From JACZWL01 sp046756445 (GTDB lineage Bacteria > Pseudomonadota > Gammaproteobacteria > Steroidobacterales > Woeseiaceae), in NCBI GenBank assembly GCA_046756445.1, contig JBHHWI010000049.1, positions 1 to 21,296 of the forward strand: DNA of 21,296 bases, read 5' to 3'. Shown piece by piece: positions 8,417 through 16,510 of this stretch (position 1 is its first letter; every line of letters starts with the position of its first letter). The notes below the pieces were generated by a model. It was not told the origin of the DNA. It did not search any database and saw nothing but the letters and a program-made list of their open reading frames with translations. Made by a program: the position numbers and the translations under genes.

Positions 8417-11400
8417 TTGTCCAAACCTGCGACTGAACGGCCCGCTCAAACTTCGAATTTGGTGCTGGACTTGCCGGGGCAGGCGGCGCTATCGGGATTC
8501 CGCCTGCGCAAATTACGGTCGGTTTTGCAGCAGTCCGGGCACCGCGTTGCCGCAATATGTGCGCGGTACACCTATTTCGTCCATGTCGCTCGGTCGCTTG
8601 GAGCGGACGCGCACGCATGCCTCGACGATCTGTTGCTTGGCGATGACCCCGTATTCGAGCTGCTACCGGATTGTCTGAGACTTTTCGCAGTGCCCAGGCC
8701 GGGCACGATATCGCCGTGGTCGAGCAAGGCTACCGATATCGCTCATGCCTGCGGACTGGACATGATCGAGCGCATCGAGCGCGGAACATGCTATGGCCTG
8801 CAGTTCGAGCAAGCCCCGAGCAGGGCATCGGCCGCCGGGATAAGCCGGCACCTGATCGACAGAATGACTGAAACGGTCATCGAAAGCGCCGACCAGGCAT
8901 GGGTCTTGTTCCAGGCGCACGCGCCGGTGGCCCCCTCGACCGTGCCTGTACTCGCTGACGGTACCGACGCGCTTGTACGGGCGAATAGAGAACTCGGCCT
9001 CGCCTTGTCAGGTGACGAGATCGATTATCTGCACGCCAACTTCGAGGATTTGGGTCGCGACCCGGGCGATGCGGAGCTCATGATGTTCGCCCAGGCGAAT
9101 TCCGAGCATTGTCGCCACAAGATCTTCAATACGCGATGGATCATCGACGGCGAGGAGCAGCAAGAAAAACTCTTCGGCATGATTCGCAGCACCACGACGG
9201 CGAACCCCGACGGCGTCATATCCGCGTATTCCGACAATGCTGCCGTCATCGAGGGCCGGCGCGGCAAACGCCTGATGCCGGGAAATGACCGGCAGTATCG
9301 TTACTGCAACGAACCGATCCACATCCTGATGAAAGTGGAAACGCACAATCACCCGACGGCAATCTCGCCGTTTCCGGGCGCCGCCACCGGAGCGGGCGGA
9401 GAGATCCGGGACGAGGGCGCGACCGGGCTGGGCGCGAAGCCCAAAGCCGGACTGACCGGTTTCACGGTCTCGCATCTGCGAATTCCGGGCTGTTCCCGAC
9501 CTTGGGAGCGGCCATGCCCGCACCCCGACCGGATGGCTACTCCGTTGGAGATCATGCTCGAGGGACCGATCGGAGGCGCGGCATTCAACAACGAATTCGG
9601 CCGCCCGAACCTACTGGGGTATTTCCGCAGCTTTGAGGCGCCGGGGCGCCACCAAAACGAGATCCGCGGCTACCACAAGCCGATCATGGTCGCCGGCGGC
9701 GTGGGCAATATTCGTGACGGACATGCCCTGAAACCCGGGGTGCCGGCCGGCGCCAGGCTGGTCGTGATCGGTGGTCCCGCCATGTTGATCGGTCTCGGCG
9801 GTGGGGCCGCATCCAGCCTCGCCAGCGGTGCCAGCCACGAGGATCTCGACTACGCCTCGGTTCAGCGGGGCAACCCGGAGATCCAGCGGCGCGCCCAGGA
9901 AGTCATCGACCGCTGCTGGGCGATGGGACAGGCAAACCCGATCCTGCTGATTCACGACGTCGGCGCAGGCGGCCTGTCGAATGCAATCCCGGAGGCAGTG
10001 GACCACAGCCACCTCGGTGCGCGCGTCGAATTGCGTGACGTACCGAATGCGGAGCCGGGCATGTCGCCAATGGGAATCTGGTGCAACGAGGCCCAGGAAC
10101 GATACGTGCTCGTCGTCGCCGACGACCGGATCGGGGAATTTGCCGGTCTCTGCGAACGTGAACGCTGTCCTTTTGCCGTTGTCGGAACGCTGACCGAAGA
10201 CCGGCGCCTGGTTGTCACGGACACCGAATTCGGCTGCCGCGTCATCGACATGCCGATGGAAATATTGCTCGGCAGAACGCCGAAAACCACGAGAGATGTG
10301 AGGCGCGTGCCCCGCGTCCGACAGCATCTGAATCTCGACGGCATCGAACTCGAAGACGCCGTGCTTCGCGTGTTGCGATTCCCGGCCGTGGCGGACAAAT
10401 CGTTCCTGATCCACATCGGCGATCGAACGGTCGGTGGACTCACGGTCCGGGACCAGCCGGTCGGCCCGTGGCAGGTACCCGTCAGTGACGTCGCCATCAC
10501 GGCAAGCGGTTTTGACGGGGTGACCGGAGAAGCGATGGCGATGGGCGAACGCACGCCGCTGGCAATCATCGATGGACCGGCTTCCGGGCGCATGGCCGTC
10601 GGGGAAGCAGTCACCAATATCGCTGCGGCGCCGGTCGATGACATACGCAGAATCAAGCTCTCCGCAAACTGGATGGCCGCCGCAGGGCATCCCGGCGAAG
10701 ACGCAATCCTGTTCGACACGGTAAAAGCAGTCAGTCAGGAATTGTGCCGAGAGCTCGGGATAGCCATTCCGGTCGGCAAGGATTCCCTGTCATTAAGCAC
10801 CCGGTGGCGGGACGAGCATGGCGAATACCGGGTCGTTGCGCCGGTATCCCTGATCGTCTCGGCGTTTGCGCCGGTCCGGGACGTTCGTCACCACCTGACG
10901 CCGCAACTACGGCGCATCGGCGAGACCAGCCGCCTGCTGCTGCTCGAATTACGGCAAGGCGCGGCGCGGATGGGCGGATCCTGTCTCGCTCAGGCCTATT
11001 GCCGTGACGGCGGGGATGTGCCTGACCTCGATAGTCCCCGGACACTCCGGGATTTCTTTGCAGCGGTACAGGAACTCAAGGAAAAGGACCTGATCCTCGC
11101 TTATCACGATCGTTCGGACGGCGGACTGCTCGCGACGGTTGCCGAAATGATGTTCGCCGGCCGGCTGGGGGTCGCGCTCGAGCTGCCCGGGCCGGAGGGC
11201 GACATTCTGGCCGCTTTGTTTAACGAGGAGCTCGGCGCCGTTGTGCAAGTGGCGGACAGCAAGCTGGCCGAGGCAGAGGCCGTTCTCGAGCGCTTCGGCA
11301 CATCGTGGGCGTCGGTAGGACAGGTTGACCGGAACGATCGGCTGATCGTCCGGGCAGGCGACGAGGTCGTATTCAGCATGGACCGGACACGCTTGCAGAG

Positions 11401-12331
11401 GGCCTGGTCCGAAACCAGCTACCGGCTGCAGTCTCTGCGCGACAACCCCGAGACAGCGCGGCAGGAGTACGACCGCATAATGGACACCACAGATCCGGGA
11501 CTCAATGTTCACCTCAACTTCGACCCGGGCGAAGACATCGCGGCCCCTTTCATCGGCGGCGCGAAGCCCAGGGTCGCGATTCTCAGGGAGCAGGGCGTCA
11601 ACAGCCAGTACGAGATGGCGGCGGCGTTCATGCGAGCCGGGTTCGAGGCGTACGACGTGCACATGAGCGACCTCCTGGAGGGCAGGGACGAGCTCGCTGA
11701 TTATCAGGGCCTGGTCGCCTGTGGCGGTTTTTCATTCGGCGATGTGCTCGGGGCCGGCGGCGGCTGGGCGAAATCCATTCTCTATCACGCGCGGACTCGG
11801 GATCAGTTCGCGGACTTCTTCTCTCGCGGCGACAGATTTGCACTCGGCGTCTGTAATGGATGTCAGATGTTATCCCGCCTGCGGGACCTGATTCCGGGCG
11901 CGGCCTATTGGCCTGTGTTCACACGCAACAAGTCCGAACAGTTCGAGGCAAGGCTCAGCCTGGTCGAAATCTGTGACAGCCGCTCGATATTCCTGTCGGG
12001 GATGAGCGGCTGCCGAATCCCGATTGCGACATCCCATGGCGAGGGTAGGGCGACGTTTCTCGCGGAGACCGACCGCCTTGTTGCCGAGTCACTGGTTGCG
12101 CTGCGATACATCGACAACTATGGCGCCATGGCCCGATCGTATCCGGGCAATCCGAACGGCTCCGTTGACGGTATCTGCGGTCTCAGCAACGAGAGCGGCC
12201 GCGTTACGATCATGATGCCGCACCCGGAGCGCGTCTGCAGAACCACACAGAACTCCTGGCACCCGGACGACTGGGGTGAGGACGGTGCCTGGATGCGAAT
12301 CTTCAGAAACGCAAGGGTTGCAATAGCCTAA
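8417..12331 (+). CDS. purL: Phosphoribosylformylglycinamidine synthase (FGAR amidotransferase)
   Basis: A 1304-residue single-chain PurL of the proteobacterial large type, catalysing the fourth step of purine synthesis: FGAR plus glutamine and ATP to FGAM. The start is TTG 8417 with AAGG at 8403-8406, about 10 nt upstream. A start at TTG 8459 closer to 'LDLPGQAALSGFRL' is possible but lacks a ribosome-binding site. The N-terminal PurS-like and linker regions are followed by the ATP-binding synthetase domains ('FAQANSEHCRHK', 'KVETHNHPTAISPFPGAATG', 'GGGAASSLASG', 'LIHDVGAGGLSNA'). The C-terminal glutaminase domain carries C1146 in 'GVCNGCQ' and H1269/E1271 in 'PHPER'. All catalytic features are intact. 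The stop codon TAA touches the left end of a MITE-like element. Confidence 0.97.
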   Translation: MSKPATERPAQTSNLVLDLPGQAALSGFRLRKLRSVLQQSGHRVAAICARYTYFVHVARSLGADAHACLDDLLLGDDPVFELLPDCLRLFAVPRPGTISPWSSKATDIAHACGLDMIERIERGTCYGLQFEQAPSRASAAGISRHLIDRMTETVIESADQAWVLFQAHAPVAPSTVPVLADGTDALVRANRELGLALSGDEIDYLHANFEDLGRDPGDAELMMFAQANSEHCRHKIFNTRWIIDGEEQQEKLFGMIRSTTTANPDGVISAYSDNAAVIEGRRGKRLMPGNDRQYRYCNEPIHILMKVETHNHPTAISPFPGAATGAGGEIRDEGATGLGAKPKAGLTGFTVSHLRIPGCSRPWERPCPHPDRMATPLEIMLEGPIGGAAFNNEFGRPNLLGYFRSFEAPGRHQNEIRGYHKPIMVAGGVGNIRDGHALKPGVPAGARLVVIGGPAMLIGLGGGAASSLASGASHEDLDYASVQRGNPEIQRRAQEVIDRCWAMGQANPILLIHDVGAGGLSNAIPEAVDHSHLGARVELRDVPNAEPGMSPMGIWCNEAQERYVLVVADDRIGEFAGLCERERCPFAVVGTLTEDRRLVVTDTEFGCRVIDMPMEILLGRTPKTTRDVRRVPRVRQHLNLDGIELEDAVLRVLRFPAVADKSFLIHIGDRTVGGLTVRDQPVGPWQVPVSDVAITASGFDGVTGEAMAMGERTPLAIIDGPASGRMAVGEAVTNIAAAPVDDIRRIKLSANWMAAAGHPGEDAILFDTVKAVSQELCRELGIAIPVGKDSLSLSTRWRDEHGEYRVVAPVSLIVSAFAPVRDVRHHLTPQLRRIGETSRLLLLELRQGAARMGGSCLAQAYCRDGGDVPDLDSPRTLRDFFAAVQELKEKDLILAYHDRSDGGLLATVAEMMFAGRLGVALELPGPEGDILAALFNEELGAVVQVADSKLAEAEAVLERFGTSWASVGQVDRNDRLIVRAGDEVVFSMDRTRLQRAWSETSYRLQSLRDNPETARQEYDRIMDTTDPGLNVHLNFDPGEDIAAPFIGGAKPRVAILREQGVNSQYEMAAAFMRAGFEAYDVHMSDLLEGRDELADYQGLVACGGFSFGDVLGAGGGWAKSILYHARTRDQFADFFSRGDRFALGVCNGCQMLSRLRDLIPGAAYWPVFTRNKSEQFEARLSLVEICDSRSIFLSGMSGCRIPIATSHGEGRATFLAETDRLVAESLVALRYIDNYGAMARSYPGNPNGSVDGICGLSNESGRVTIMMPHPERVCRTTQNSWHPDDWGEDGAWMRIFRNARVAIA

Positions 12332-12570
12332 CCCGAAGATCGCACGAGAGCCCGGGATTTTGGGCGCGAGATCGTTGTAGCTGACGCCGCTCTGGACCGA
12401 GAGCCATAGCGGGCTATGGCTCGAGGGAAGAGCCAGTCAGATGCAACGAGATCCGGCCACAGGCCGGGCAGCCAGCGAAAACGACGAAGTGTCGCCGCTT
12501 GGAAATTCCTTATTTGTATTGAAATCATATCGTTGTCAATGATCTCGGGCGGTCTCGTGCAATCTTCGGG
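12332..12570. mobile_element. MITE-like non-coding element with terminal inverted repeats
   Basis: The outermost 18 nt of the left end (12332-12349) and of the right end (12570 back to 12553) match at 17 positions when inverted. Similarity continues to about 34 nt if a roughly 12-nt insertion in the left arm is allowed (12364-12377 against 12550-12537). The direct repeat CTAA flanks both ends (12328-12331 and 12571-12574) and would be a 4-bp target duplication; TA alone is also possible. Inside are a 10-bp perfect palindrome (12401-12410 with 12413-12422), enclosed by a second stem (12370-12385 with 12436-12453, about 16 pairs with one mismatch and a bulge). No transposase-like reading frame is present. 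The element fills the gap between the convergent purL and the zinc-ribbon gene. Confidence 0.65.
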
Positions 12571-12582
12571 CTAAGGGCACCG

Positions 12583-13275
12583 TCAGGCCGTCGGCCTCAG
12601 GCCGCCGTTGCCTTCCTGAACGAAAAACCGTCTGACTTTGAGGGCGCGTGTGAGTTTGCCGCGGCGAACGAAGCACTGATAGAACATGTCTTTGAGGATC
12701 TCGAGCAATACGCCGGCCTGCGCCCGATTCAGCAACGGCAGATCCTCTTCCTCACTCGCTTCGAAGAGGACCTTCTTGATCGGCGCAAAACTGTCATCGT
12801 CTATTTCGGCGATATCCTGCGCCGCCATGACTTCGTCGAAGGCACGGAGCTTTCCGCCTCGGCCCAATGCCGGAAACGAACTCGCCGCGGCCCGTCTGCA
12901 CATGGAGGCAAAGGCGTTGAAATTGTTGTTCGAATAACACGATAGCGCTTCCCGAAACAGGATCTCCGTCTGCTTGGGCAAATATGCGAACGCGAATTTT
13001 TCTTTCGGCCTCTCGAGCTCGATGAAATTGTGGTAGAGCTCGATGCTGTCCTCTTTGTATTCCTTGACCGCGAACCGCAGGAACACCGGCGCGCGACAGG
13101 CATCGCATTCATAGACGAGTCCCACATGCTTCGGTCTGTCTTTCAGGACAACGGCAGGGTCCGGCACGGACTGCGGCGTCATGTGCGCATAGACTCCGCA
13201 GTACGGACACTCCAGACCGAATTGCTCGTCGGTCTGTTGCGTGAGCCCCTGATTTCGCTCGATTGTTATTGGCAT
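12583..13275 (-). CDS. Uncharacterised zinc-ribbon protein
   Basis: A 230-residue protein from ATG 13275. Two CxxC pairs near the N-terminus, C23-x-x-C26 in 'ECPYCG' and C57-x-x-C60 in 'ECDAC', form a probable zinc ribbon. The helical C-terminal half contains 'YSNNNFNAFASMCRRAAASSF' (about 122-142). This recalls the core of DUF4145-type domains, found alone or in defence and restriction contexts, but the resemblance is from memory and weak. No signal peptide or membrane segment is seen. The end of the gene lies 12 nt from the MITE-like element. The next gene to the right on the same strand starts at 14085 and ends 144 nt upstream, so co-transcription is possible. Function unknown. Confidence 0.82.
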   Translation of the reverse strand: MPITIERNQGLTQQTDEQFGLECPYCGVYAHMTPQSVPDPAVVLKDRPKHVGLVYECDACRAPVFLRFAVKEYKEDSIELYHNFIELERPKEKFAFAYLPKQTEILFREALSCYSNNNFNAFASMCRRAAASSFPALGRGGKLRAFDEVMAAQDIAEIDDDSFAPIKKVLFEASEEEDLPLLNRAQAGVLLEILKDMFYQCFVRRGKLTRALKVRRFFVQEGNGGLRPTA

Positions 13276-13419
13276 CGTTGCTCTCGAGGCCGCTGGTGAC
13301 TTTCGATTATGTGAAGCCTTACAGCGTCTTGGCAGTATATCCTCAGCATCGATCTCGACTGCAGTTCTTGAACATAACTTGGAAAAAGGCGCAATAAGTG
13401 CTTGCTTTTCTGACAGTTT
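13276..13419. other. Intergenic gap with possible leftward promoter
   Basis: A 144-nt gap upstream of the minus-strand zinc-ribbon gene. On the minus strand TATACT (plus coordinates 13334-13339) matches a -10 well and would give a leader of roughly 50 nt; the -35 (TGCAGT, 18-nt spacer) is poor. No hairpin terminator is evident for the gene upstream. Confidence 0.35.
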
Positions 13420-14085
13420 CTACTCGGTCACAGCCTGCCAGCGGCCAAGGGCCCTCTCTGCCGCGGCGTTGGCCGGCCTGGCGATCAGGGCATCGCGGCT
13501 CAGGCTGACGTCAAAACGCGCGCCATCCGCCATCGGCACGTAGGTGGCCGTTCCGTAGTATGCGTCGATGCCTGGCGTCAGCAGCGGAAACCGTCTCGCA
13601 ACGGTCCAGACGTCGAGGAGACTCTCCGGCGACAACGCGTGCACGGTGCGAGCCTCATGCCGCTCCCGGTCGATCTCGGAAAAGCGTCCGCTCAGACGCT
13701 CGAGGCGATAGACGGGGTCGAGGCCGAGAATCGTCGCCGGCGGTTTCCAGGTGACGAGTCGTGCATCCAACTGCCATTCGTTGCCGCGCAATGGGTACAG
13801 CCGGTCGCCTTCTCCCGCAATCATCAGCCGCGCGTCAAACTCGTCCGGCCCCGTTTGCGTGAACTGGATTGTCGATATCACCTTTTCCGCAGTCAGGCGG
13901 TCGTAGCCGTAATAGCTGAGCGCCAGCAGCAGCGTGGCAGCCGCAATCGCCGCTGACGCGACACTGCTCATGCCGGCTCCGCCCGCCCGGACCAGGCGTC
14001 CACGCCGGACACAACGAAATGTCCTGATGAAAAAGAGGAACGCAACGAGCGTAAAGATCAGGCCGATTCCGACAAGGGCGTTCAT
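13420..14085 (-). CDS. Conserved membrane-anchored protein of unknown function
   Basis: A 221-residue protein from ATG 14085. Two hydrophobic segments lie at about residues 3-20 ('ALVGIGLIFTLVAFLFFI') and 39-58 ('MSSVASAAIAAATLLLALSY'), separated by a basic loop (RTFRCVRRGRLVRAGG). This suggests that the soluble C-terminal domain (about 60-221) faces the periplasm. Conserved-looking blocks are 'GNEWQLDARLVTWKPPATILGLDPVYRLERLSGRFSEI' (about 100-137, read in part) and 'YGTATYVPMADGARFDVSLSRDALIARP'. Similar proteins are, as I recall, often labelled 'multidrug efflux pump' in automatic annotation, but no transporter architecture is present, so I would not carry that name over. It is divergent from the deacetylase gene. 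Confidence 0.82.
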   Translation of the reverse strand: MNALVGIGLIFTLVAFLFFIRTFRCVRRGRLVRAGGAGMSSVASAAIAAATLLLALSYYGYDRLTAEKVISTIQFTQTGPDEFDARLMIAGEGDRLYPLRGNEWQLDARLVTWKPPATILGLDPVYRLERLSGRFSEIDRERHEARTVHALSPESLLDVWTVARRFPLLTPGIDAYYGTATYVPMADGARFDVSLSRDALIARPANAAAERALGRWQAVTE

Positions 14086-14126
14086 ATCAGGGCGAGCCCG
14101 CCGGTATTTGCAGTCGGGAAGAGGCC

Positions 14127-14303
14127 ATGGATATGTTCCGAAGGATGTATCGCCTGGTCGGCATGATTTTGGCCACCCGGTTCATCGTATGGATATACTG
14201 CGCCATACCAGTGAGTCCTACCCGGGGAAAGCGACACTGTGAAGAAAAAAACGATGTTCGTCTACAAGGGAGACGCGCTGGCGAATTATGGCTTCGGCGA
14301 TGA
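14127..14303 (+). CDS. Possible 58-residue small membrane protein (speculative)
   Basis: ATG 14127 is preceded by GGGAAGAGG (about 14116-14124), a better ribosome-binding site than most in the window. The first 28 codons encode a basic-hydrophobic stretch ('MFRRMYRLVGMILATRF', then 'IVWIYCAIPV') that could form one membrane helix. The rest is charged and overlaps the first 65 nt of the deacetylase gene in another frame, ending at TGA 14301. It fills most of the otherwise empty divergent gap. No homologue is recognised, and overlap with a real gene argues for caution. Confidence 0.2.
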   Translation: MDMFRRMYRLVGMILATRFIVWIYCAIPVSPTRGKRHCEEKNDVRLQGRRAGELWLRR

Positions 14304-15186
14304 ACATCCTTTCGGCGTCGACCGTCACGAGGCATTCCAGACCGCCCTTGCCGACGCGAATCTCGGCGCTGCAATCGAATATGCCGAACCGCGTCACGCC
14401 GAGGCCGAGGACCTCGCGTTGTTTCATACGACAGACTACATAGACTTTGTCTCCAGGATGTCGGAGGAGGGCACGGGTTTTCTCGATGAGGGCGACACGC
14501 CGGCATATCCCGGTATTTTCGACACCGCGTCCGATGTCGTCGGCACGACGCTCGCCGCGGTCGATGCAATCATGACGGGCGATTCGACACGGGCATTCGT
14601 GCCGATTGGCGGGTTGCATCACGCCGGCAGGTCCCACGCGGCGGGCTTCTGTGTATTCAATGACTGTGGCATCGCGGTCGAACATCTTAGAAAGCACCAC
14701 GGCGTACGACGCATTGCCTATGTCGACATCGACGCGCACCATGGTGATGGAGTCTATTACGGTTTCGAAGACGACCCCGACCTGATTATTGCGGACATAC
14801 ACGAAGACGGACGCTTCCTGTATCCGGGCACCGGTTTCGCCGAAGAAACCGGCAGAGGCGATGCCGAAGGCACGAAACTCAACATACCCATGTTCCCGGG
14901 CGCCGGAGATTCCGAGTTCGACGTTGCCTGGGCCCGGGTGCTTGACCACCTCGATGCCGCGGAGCCCGAGTTCATCATCTTCCAGTGTGGCGCGGACAGC
15001 CTGGCCGGCGATCCGATCACGCATTTGCGTTATACGGAAGCGGCGCACGGCGGCGCGGCCCGGGATCTGTGCATGCTCGCCGATCGCCACTGCGGCGGCC
15101 GTATCGTCGGCACCGGCGGCGGTGGCTACAATCTCCGTAACCTGGCCCGCGCCTGGACGCGGGTTGTGCAATCATTCGCTTCCTGA
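14239..15186 (+). CDS. Histone deacetylase family protein (AcuC/acetylpolyamine amidohydrolase type)
   Basis: A 315-residue zinc-dependent deacetylase of the arginase/deacetylase fold. The GTG start 14239 has GGGGAAAG at 14224-14231; ATG 14254 five codons later is the alternative. The active site is complete: H127-H128 in 'GGLHHAG', zinc ligands D165 and H167 in 'DIDAHHGDG', D253 in 'QCGADSLAGD', and the transition-state tyrosine Y297 in 'GTGGGGYN'. Bacterial relatives remove acetyl groups from lysines (for example AcuC on acetyl-CoA synthetase in Bacillus) or from polyamines. Because acsA with its modifiable K607 is in the same window, Acs is a natural but unproven substrate. It is transcribed in the same direction as glyA, 70 nt upstream, and divergently from the membrane protein. 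Confidence 0.93.
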   Translation: MKKKTMFVYKGDALANYGFGDEHPFGVDRHEAFQTALADANLGAAIEYAEPRHAEAEDLALFHTTDYIDFVSRMSEEGTGFLDEGDTPAYPGIFDTASDVVGTTLAAVDAIMTGDSTRAFVPIGGLHHAGRSHAAGFCVFNDCGIAVEHLRKHHGVRRIAYVDIDAHHGDGVYYGFEDDPDLIIADIHEDGRFLYPGTGFAEETGRGDAEGTKLNIPMFPGAGDSEFDVAWARVLDHLDAAEPEFIIFQCGADSLAGDPITHLRYTEAAHGGAARDLCMLADRHCGGRIVGTGGGGYNLRNLARAWTRVVQSFAS

Positions 15187-15209
15187 GTGGCCGTGTGGTT
15201 TCGCTTCGG

Positions 15210-15215
15210 TACAAT
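15210..15215 (+). promoter_or_regulatory. Possible -10 element for glyA
   Basis: TACAAT lies 41 nt before the glyA start in the 70-nt gap after the deacetylase. The corresponding -35 is weak, so glyA may also be read from upstream. No glycine riboswitch-like structure was seen. Confidence 0.3.
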
Positions 15216-15256
15216 GCGCATCTCCGAAAACACCAGCTCCAGGGAGACCTTCCCAA

Positions 15257-16510
15257 ATGTTCCTCGAGACAACATCGATCGAAGACTTCGACTCAGAGCT
15301 TTTTCACGCTATTGCTGAAGAAGCACGTCGCCAGGAAGAGCATATCGAGCTGATTGCCTCGGAAAACTACGCGAGTCCTCGCGTGCTGGAAGCGCAGGGT
15401 TCCGTACTGACGAACAAATATGCGGAAGGATATCCGGGCAAGCGCTACTACGGGGGATGCGAATATGTCGATGTAGCCGAACAGCTCGCCATCGACCGTG
15501 CGATGCAGCTGTTCGATGCGGACTACGCAAATGTCCAGCCGCACTCGGGTTCCCAGGCGAACGCGGCGGCATACCTGGCGCTACTGGAACCCGGCGAGAC
15601 GATCCTCGGCATGAGCCTGTCCGACGGTGGTCACCTGACCCATGGTGCCAGCGTCAACTTCTCCGGCAAGATGTTCAACGCACTGCAATACGGCGTCGTG
15701 CCGGAAACCGGGCTGCTTGACTACGACCAGGTACAGAGGCTCGCGAGCGAACACGAGCCTCGCGTCATAGTCGCTGGATTCTCGGCCTATTCCCGGATCG
15801 TCGATTGGGAGCGCTTCCGGCGGATTGCCGACAGCGTCGGCGCCTATTTGATGGTTGACATGGCACACGTAGCCGGCCTCGTTGCGGCGGGCCTGTACCC
15901 GAATCCGTTGCCTTATGCGGATGTTGTGACAACGACAACGCACAAGACCCTGCGGGGACCACGGGGCGGAATGATCCTGGCGAGAGAGAACGATGAGCTG
16001 ACCAGGAAATTCAGTTCGCTGGTCTTCCCGGGGACGCAGGGCGGACCGCTGATGCATGTGATTGCGGCGAAAGCGGTGGCCCTGCTCGAGGCACTGAACC
16101 CGGCGTTCAAGGAATATCAGGGCCAGGTCATCCGGAACGCGAGGACCATGGCAAGAATATTCGTGGAGCGTGGATACGATATCGTCTCCGGCGGAACCGA
16201 CAATCACCTCATACTCGTGAGCCTCCTGAACAAGGACATGACCGGCAAGGACGCGGACGCGGGCCTCGGTTGCGCCAATATCACGGTCAACAGGAATACT
16301 GTGCCCAGGGAAACGCGCTCGCCTTTTGTGACGAGCGGCCTGCGGCTGGGTACGCCGGCGATCACCACCCGGGGACTCGGCGACGAGGAAACCGGGCTCT
16401 TGAGTCACTGGATCTGCGACATATTAGACGACATCAGTAATGAGGTTATGATTAAGCGTGTGCGGAGCAAGGTTCTGGAGCTCTGCAGGCGTTTTCCGGT
16501 TTATTCCTGA
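15257..16510 (+). CDS. glyA: Serine hydroxymethyltransferase
   Basis: A 417-residue PLP enzyme, the same length as the E. coli protein, interconverting serine plus tetrahydrofolate and glycine plus 5,10-methylene-THF in the cytoplasm. ATG 15257 is chosen because the protein then starts typically (acidic helix, 'EEHIELIASENYASPRVLEA') and AGGGAG precedes it at 15241-15246. The frame is open far upstream only because it shadows the deacetylase gene. The PLP lysine is K230 in 'TTTTHKTLRGPRGG'; 'YAEGYPGKRYYGG' and 'VTSGLRLGTPA' are further signatures. One oddity is 'GFSAYSR', where 'GxSAYxR' is usual, so it is normal. The stop TGA overlaps the nrdR start by 1 nt (TGATG), showing translational coupling in a one-carbon/nucleotide operon. 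Confidence 0.97.
   Translation: MFLETTSIEDFDSELFHAIAEEARRQEEHIELIASENYASPRVLEAQGSVLTNKYAEGYPGKRYYGGCEYVDVAEQLAIDRAMQLFDADYANVQPHSGSQANAAAYLALLEPGETILGMSLSDGGHLTHGASVNFSGKMFNALQYGVVPETGLLDYDQVQRLASEHEPRVIVAGFSAYSRIVDWERFRRIADSVGAYLMVDMAHVAGLVAAGLYPNPLPYADVVTTTTHKTLRGPRGGMILARENDELTRKFSSLVFPGTQGGPLMHVIAAKAVALLEALNPAFKEYQGQVIRNARTMARIFVERGYDIVSGGTDNHLILVSLLNKDMTGKDADAGLGCANITVNRNTVPRETRSPFVTSGLRLGTPAITTRGLGDEETGLLSHWICDILDDISNEVMIKRVRSKVLELCRRFPVYS

Noticed and set aside
9611..10719. Two long minus-strand frames inside purL
   Set aside because: Both are antisense to a clearly functional gene with intact motifs and lack ribosome-binding sites or domains.
12328..12528. 66-residue minus-strand frame inside the MITE-like element
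   Set aside because: It runs through inverted repeats and the internal palindrome, so it is not a credible protein or transposase remnant.
14218..15171. 317-residue minus-strand frame mirroring the deacetylase gene
   Set aside because: It covers almost exactly the same bases as the deacetylase, whose catalytic residues are all on the plus strand.
15187..15256. Glycine riboswitch before glyA
   Set aside because: The gap is only 70 nt and contains no structure long enough for a glycine aptamer.
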